From the NCBI RefSeq assembly GCF_012224145.1, contig NZ_CP041030.1, positions 62,001 to 126,000 of the forward strand: a stretch of DNA of 64,000 bases. The letters run 5' to 3'. Under the pieces are notes generated by a model. That model was not told the DNA's origin. It ran no database searches and saw only the letters and a program-made list of their open reading frames with translations. This DNA comes from Francisella sp. LA112445. GTDB lineage: Bacteria; Pseudomonadota; Gammaproteobacteria; Francisellales; Francisellaceae. Below, one piece after another: positions 61,893 to 64,000 of this stretch. Each line of letters opens with the position of its first letter. The stretch's first letter is position 1. Made by a program: the position numbers and the translations under genes.

Positions 61893-63416
61893 TTAATCAT
61901 TACGTTTTAACATATATAAATCTTTACGTCTATCTCTTAGGTTTTTAACACTACCAAACTGGTTAAGTTCACGTAAAAGATTAATATCCACATCTGCTAT
62001 TAAAATCATCTCGGTATTTGGTGTTGTTTCTGCTTTTATCCCTGTTGGAGGGAATGCAAAATCACAAGGTGTAAATACCATAGATTGAGCATATTGGATA
62101 TCCATGTTATGTACATTTGGCAGGTTTCCAACACTACCTGCAATGGCAACATAGCATTCATTCTCAATAGCTCTTGCCTGAGCACAGTTTCTAACTCTAG
62201 AGAAGCCATTTTGCGTATCTGTTAAAAAGGGAACAAAAAGGATATCCATACCATCCTCAGCAAGTATTCTACTTAGCTCTGGAAACTCAGAGTCATAACA
62301 AATTAGGATACCTATTTTTCCACAATCAGTGTCAAATACTTCTAGTTTACTACCGCCTTGGAGACCCCAAACCATCGCTTCATCAGGTGTCACATGAAGT
62401 TTTTCATATTTTTCTACTGTACCATCTCTACGGCATAGGTAGCCAACGTTATATAGTCGTTCACCTTTCATCTCTGGCATACTTCCTGTTATGATATTTA
62501 TATTATATGTAACAGCAAATTCAGAAAATTTATCAGTGATAAATTGAGTATGTTTTGCAAGCTCTCTAATTGCTTCAGGTTCTGATAAATGGTTATTTTC
62601 AGCCATTAAAGGAGCATTGAAGAACTCTGGGAATAATGCAAAATCAGATCTATAGTTTGATACTGCATTTACAAAGTATTCAGCATGTTGCATTAGCTCA
62701 TCAAGACCTTTATATGGTCGCATTTGCCATTGAATTAACCCTAAACGAACATCTTTTTTAATAGGTGCAGCTTCTTTTTGCTCTTCTTCATAATAGATAT
62801 TTGTCCATTTTAGTAAAACTGCGTAATCATTAGATTCAGTATCACCATCTAAGTATGATTTTATTATCCTTACTGGCTGGAAATCATTACTTAATTGGAA
62901 ATGTAGAACAGGATCGTGTAGCTCTTGTCTTTTAAGCTTGTTTATATACTGTTGAGGCGACATTTTATCAGCATATTCATGATATCCAGGTATTCGTCCT
63001 CCAAAGATTATACTTTTCAGGTTTAGTCTTTCACATAAATCTTTTCTATAATCATATAATCTACGGCCTAGACGCATCCCTCTAAACTCCGGCTTAACAA
63101 ATAGATCTATACCATATAAGACATCACCATCATCGTCATGAGTGTTGAAAGTGTCATTACCTGTTATTTTTCTATAAGTATGTTTATGCCCAAATTTTTT
63201 ATAGTCAACAATGATTGATAATGCACAACCAGCAAGTTGATCATTAACTTTTATAACAACTTGACCTTCGGGGAATTTTTTTATCAGAGTGTTTATTTCA
63301 TGGTTTTCCCAGTATGGGTTTCTGACATTGTTATAAACTTCAATCATAGCTTCTTTAAGCTCGTGATAGTCATCTAGACTCAAAAAGTCTAGCTTGATAT
63401 TTTCTATGTTTTGCAT
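61893..63416 (-). CDS. GNAT acetyltransferase-carbon-nitrogen hydrolase fusion
   Basis: 507 residues. Residues 1-165 are a GNAT domain with a FRGMRLGRRLYDYRKD acetyl-CoA loop. Residues 225-500 are a nitrilase/amidase domain with E264 (FPEFF), K339 (YEKLH) and C373 (ICYDSEFPE), the Glu-Lys-Cys triad. This two-domain layout occurs in several bacteria; the physiological amide is not known. Convergent with the POT gene, 6 bp apart. It is divergent from aspS. Confidence 0.88.
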   Translation of the reverse strand: MQNIENIKLDFLSLDDYHELKEAMIEVYNNVRNPYWENHEINTLIKKFPEGQVVIKVNDQLAGCALSIIVDYKKFGHKHTYRKITGNDTFNTHDDDGDVLYGIDLFVKPEFRGMRLGRRLYDYRKDLCERLNLKSIIFGGRIPGYHEYADKMSPQQYINKLKRQELHDPVLHFQLSNDFQPVRIIKSYLDGDTESNDYAVLLKWTNIYYEEEQKEAAPIKKDVRLGLIQWQMRPYKGLDELMQHAEYFVNAVSNYRSDFALFPEFFNAPLMAENNHLSEPEAIRELAKHTQFITDKFSEFAVTYNINIITGSMPEMKGERLYNVGYLCRRDGTVEKYEKLHVTPDEAMVWGLQGGSKLEVFDTDCGKIGILICYDSEFPELSRILAEDGMDILFVPFLTDTQNGFSRVRNCAQARAIENECYVAIAGSVGNLPNVHNMDIQYAQSMVFTPCDFAFPPTGIKAETTPNTEMILIADVDINLLRELNQFGSVKNLRDRRKDLYMLKRND

Positions 63417-63583
63417 GTTTTATAAGTTTTAATAAAAGTCATAGTTATTACAAAGTATATTATTATAAATTTTATTTTGTAAAGAATTTGCTCAAATTTA
63501 GTCTTCTTTATTTTTTCTTGCTATAATATGTTGATTAAATTTTGTCTGTTTTATTTATAAAAAATTTTAAAGGGTTATTTTAA

Positions 63584-64000
63584 ATGAGAACGCACTATAG
63601 TTCAGATATTAATGAAAAGTTAGAGAATCAAAAAGTTACAGTTTGTGGTTGGGTGCATAGACGCCGTGATCATGGTGGAGTTATTTTTTTAGATATTAGA
63701 GATAGAACTGGCTTAGTTCAGCTGGTTTTTAATCCAGATAATTCTAACTTTAGTATAGCTGATAGTGTGAGATCTGAATATGTAATCCAAGCAGAAGGTG
63801 TAGTGAGTCTAAGACCTGAGGGGCAAGAAAATAAAAACCTAGCAAGTGGTAAAATAGAGATCATTGGTGATACTATTGAAGTTATCAATAAATCTAAGAC
63901 TATTCCATTTCAGTTAGATGATTTCCAAGCTACTGGTGAAGACATTAAGCTTAAGTATCGTTATATCGACTTACGTCGTCCAGAAATGCAAAATAAACTA
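63584..64000 (+). CDS. aspS: Aspartyl-tRNA synthetase, N-terminal part
   Basis: The gene runs off the right edge; 139 codons are present. MRTHYSSDINEKL and TVCGWVHRRRDHGGVIFLDIRDRTGLVQLVFNP form the N-terminal OB-fold anticodon-binding domain of bacterial-type AspRS. LKYRYIDLRRPEMQ begins the catalytic domain. It charges tRNA-Asp, and in the bacterial form may also be non-discriminating for Asn. A TATAAT at 63522-63527 is the likely -10 box; AAAGGG lies 10 bp before the ATG. Confidence 0.96.
   Translation, partial: MRTHYSSDINEKLENQKVTVCGWVHRRRDHGGVIFLDIRDRTGLVQLVFNPDNSNFSIADSVRSEYVIQAEGVVSLRPEGQENKNLASGKIEIIGDTIEVINKSKTIPFQLDDFQATGEDIKLKYRYIDLRRPEMQNKL

Overview
The window looks like chromosome of a Francisella-type gammaproteobacterium. 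The base composition is very AT-rich and genes are tightly packed, with many 1-8 bp stop/start overlaps. The gene set (murC, rsmI, lepA, mnmA, the riboflavin genes with def, secB-recA-recX, ssb, ackA-pta, aspS) is that of a small-genome gammaproteobacterium. The many transporters of the Bcr/CflA and metabolite:H+ symporter types, and the secreted or pilin-like proteins, also fit. Genus is inferred from recollection of gene content; no database was searched. No rRNA, tRNA or CRISPR array was seen.

Layout. 1-6316: the end of murC, rsmI, a HAD phosphatase, a tandem pair of small secreted RCC1-like proteins, and a PLD-nuclease/helicase fusion that may be a defence protein. 6390-13294: a tandem universal stress protein, an MHS-type transporter followed by the three 5-oxoprolinase subunits (pxpB, pxpA, pxpC), a DUF47-PiT phosphate uptake pair and a cytochrome b561. 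13302-20072: a LysR regulator, a nitroreductase, class II fumarase, a 40-residue basic ORF behind an excellent promoter, a DUF1275 membrane protein, an aromatic amino acid permease, rsmG and yggS. 20091-25117: a LysR regulator facing three tandem Bcr/CflA-like exporters; the putative operator/promoter of the first is repeated ahead of the second. 25183-30316: a secreted glycosidase-like protein, a pilin with a large extra domain, diaA, a BamE-like lipoprotein, and rpsT with a TTG start. 30581-38937: lepA, mnmA, a lipoprotein, and the ribD-ribE-ribBA-ribH-def operon under an FMN riboswitch.

38973-43175 is a complete 4203-bp transposon of the Tn552/Tn5053 (TnsB/TnsC-type) kind. It has perfect 138-bp terminal inverted repeats starting TGT, containing iterated binding-site-like repeats, and is flanked by a 6-bp direct repeat (GTTATA). 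It encodes a serine resolvase, a DDE transposase and an AAA+ ATPase. A HicA-HicB toxin-antitoxin pair lies directly upstream of, and apparently in one operon with, the transposase and ATPase. It inserted just upstream of the riboflavin operon promoter. This is the clearest mobile system in the window and the best candidate for something not well described.

43352-57828 returns to core genes: a Na+/H+ antiporter, a TPP-dependent 2-oxoacid decarboxylase, a thioredoxin-like ferredoxin, an S49 peptidase, an OmpH chaperone, a rhodanese lacking its cysteine, secB, recA-recX, ssb, ackA-pta, gabD and a second MHS transporter. At 57893-60454 two sulfur amino acid genes (homocysteine methyltransferase and cystathionine synthase/lyase type) each carry a leader matching the SAM-II riboswitch. 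Each leader also holds a downstream arm that can pair with the 3' side of the aptamer, so a full switch can be proposed from sequence alone. A POT-family transporter, a GNAT-nitrilase fusion and the start of aspS close the window.
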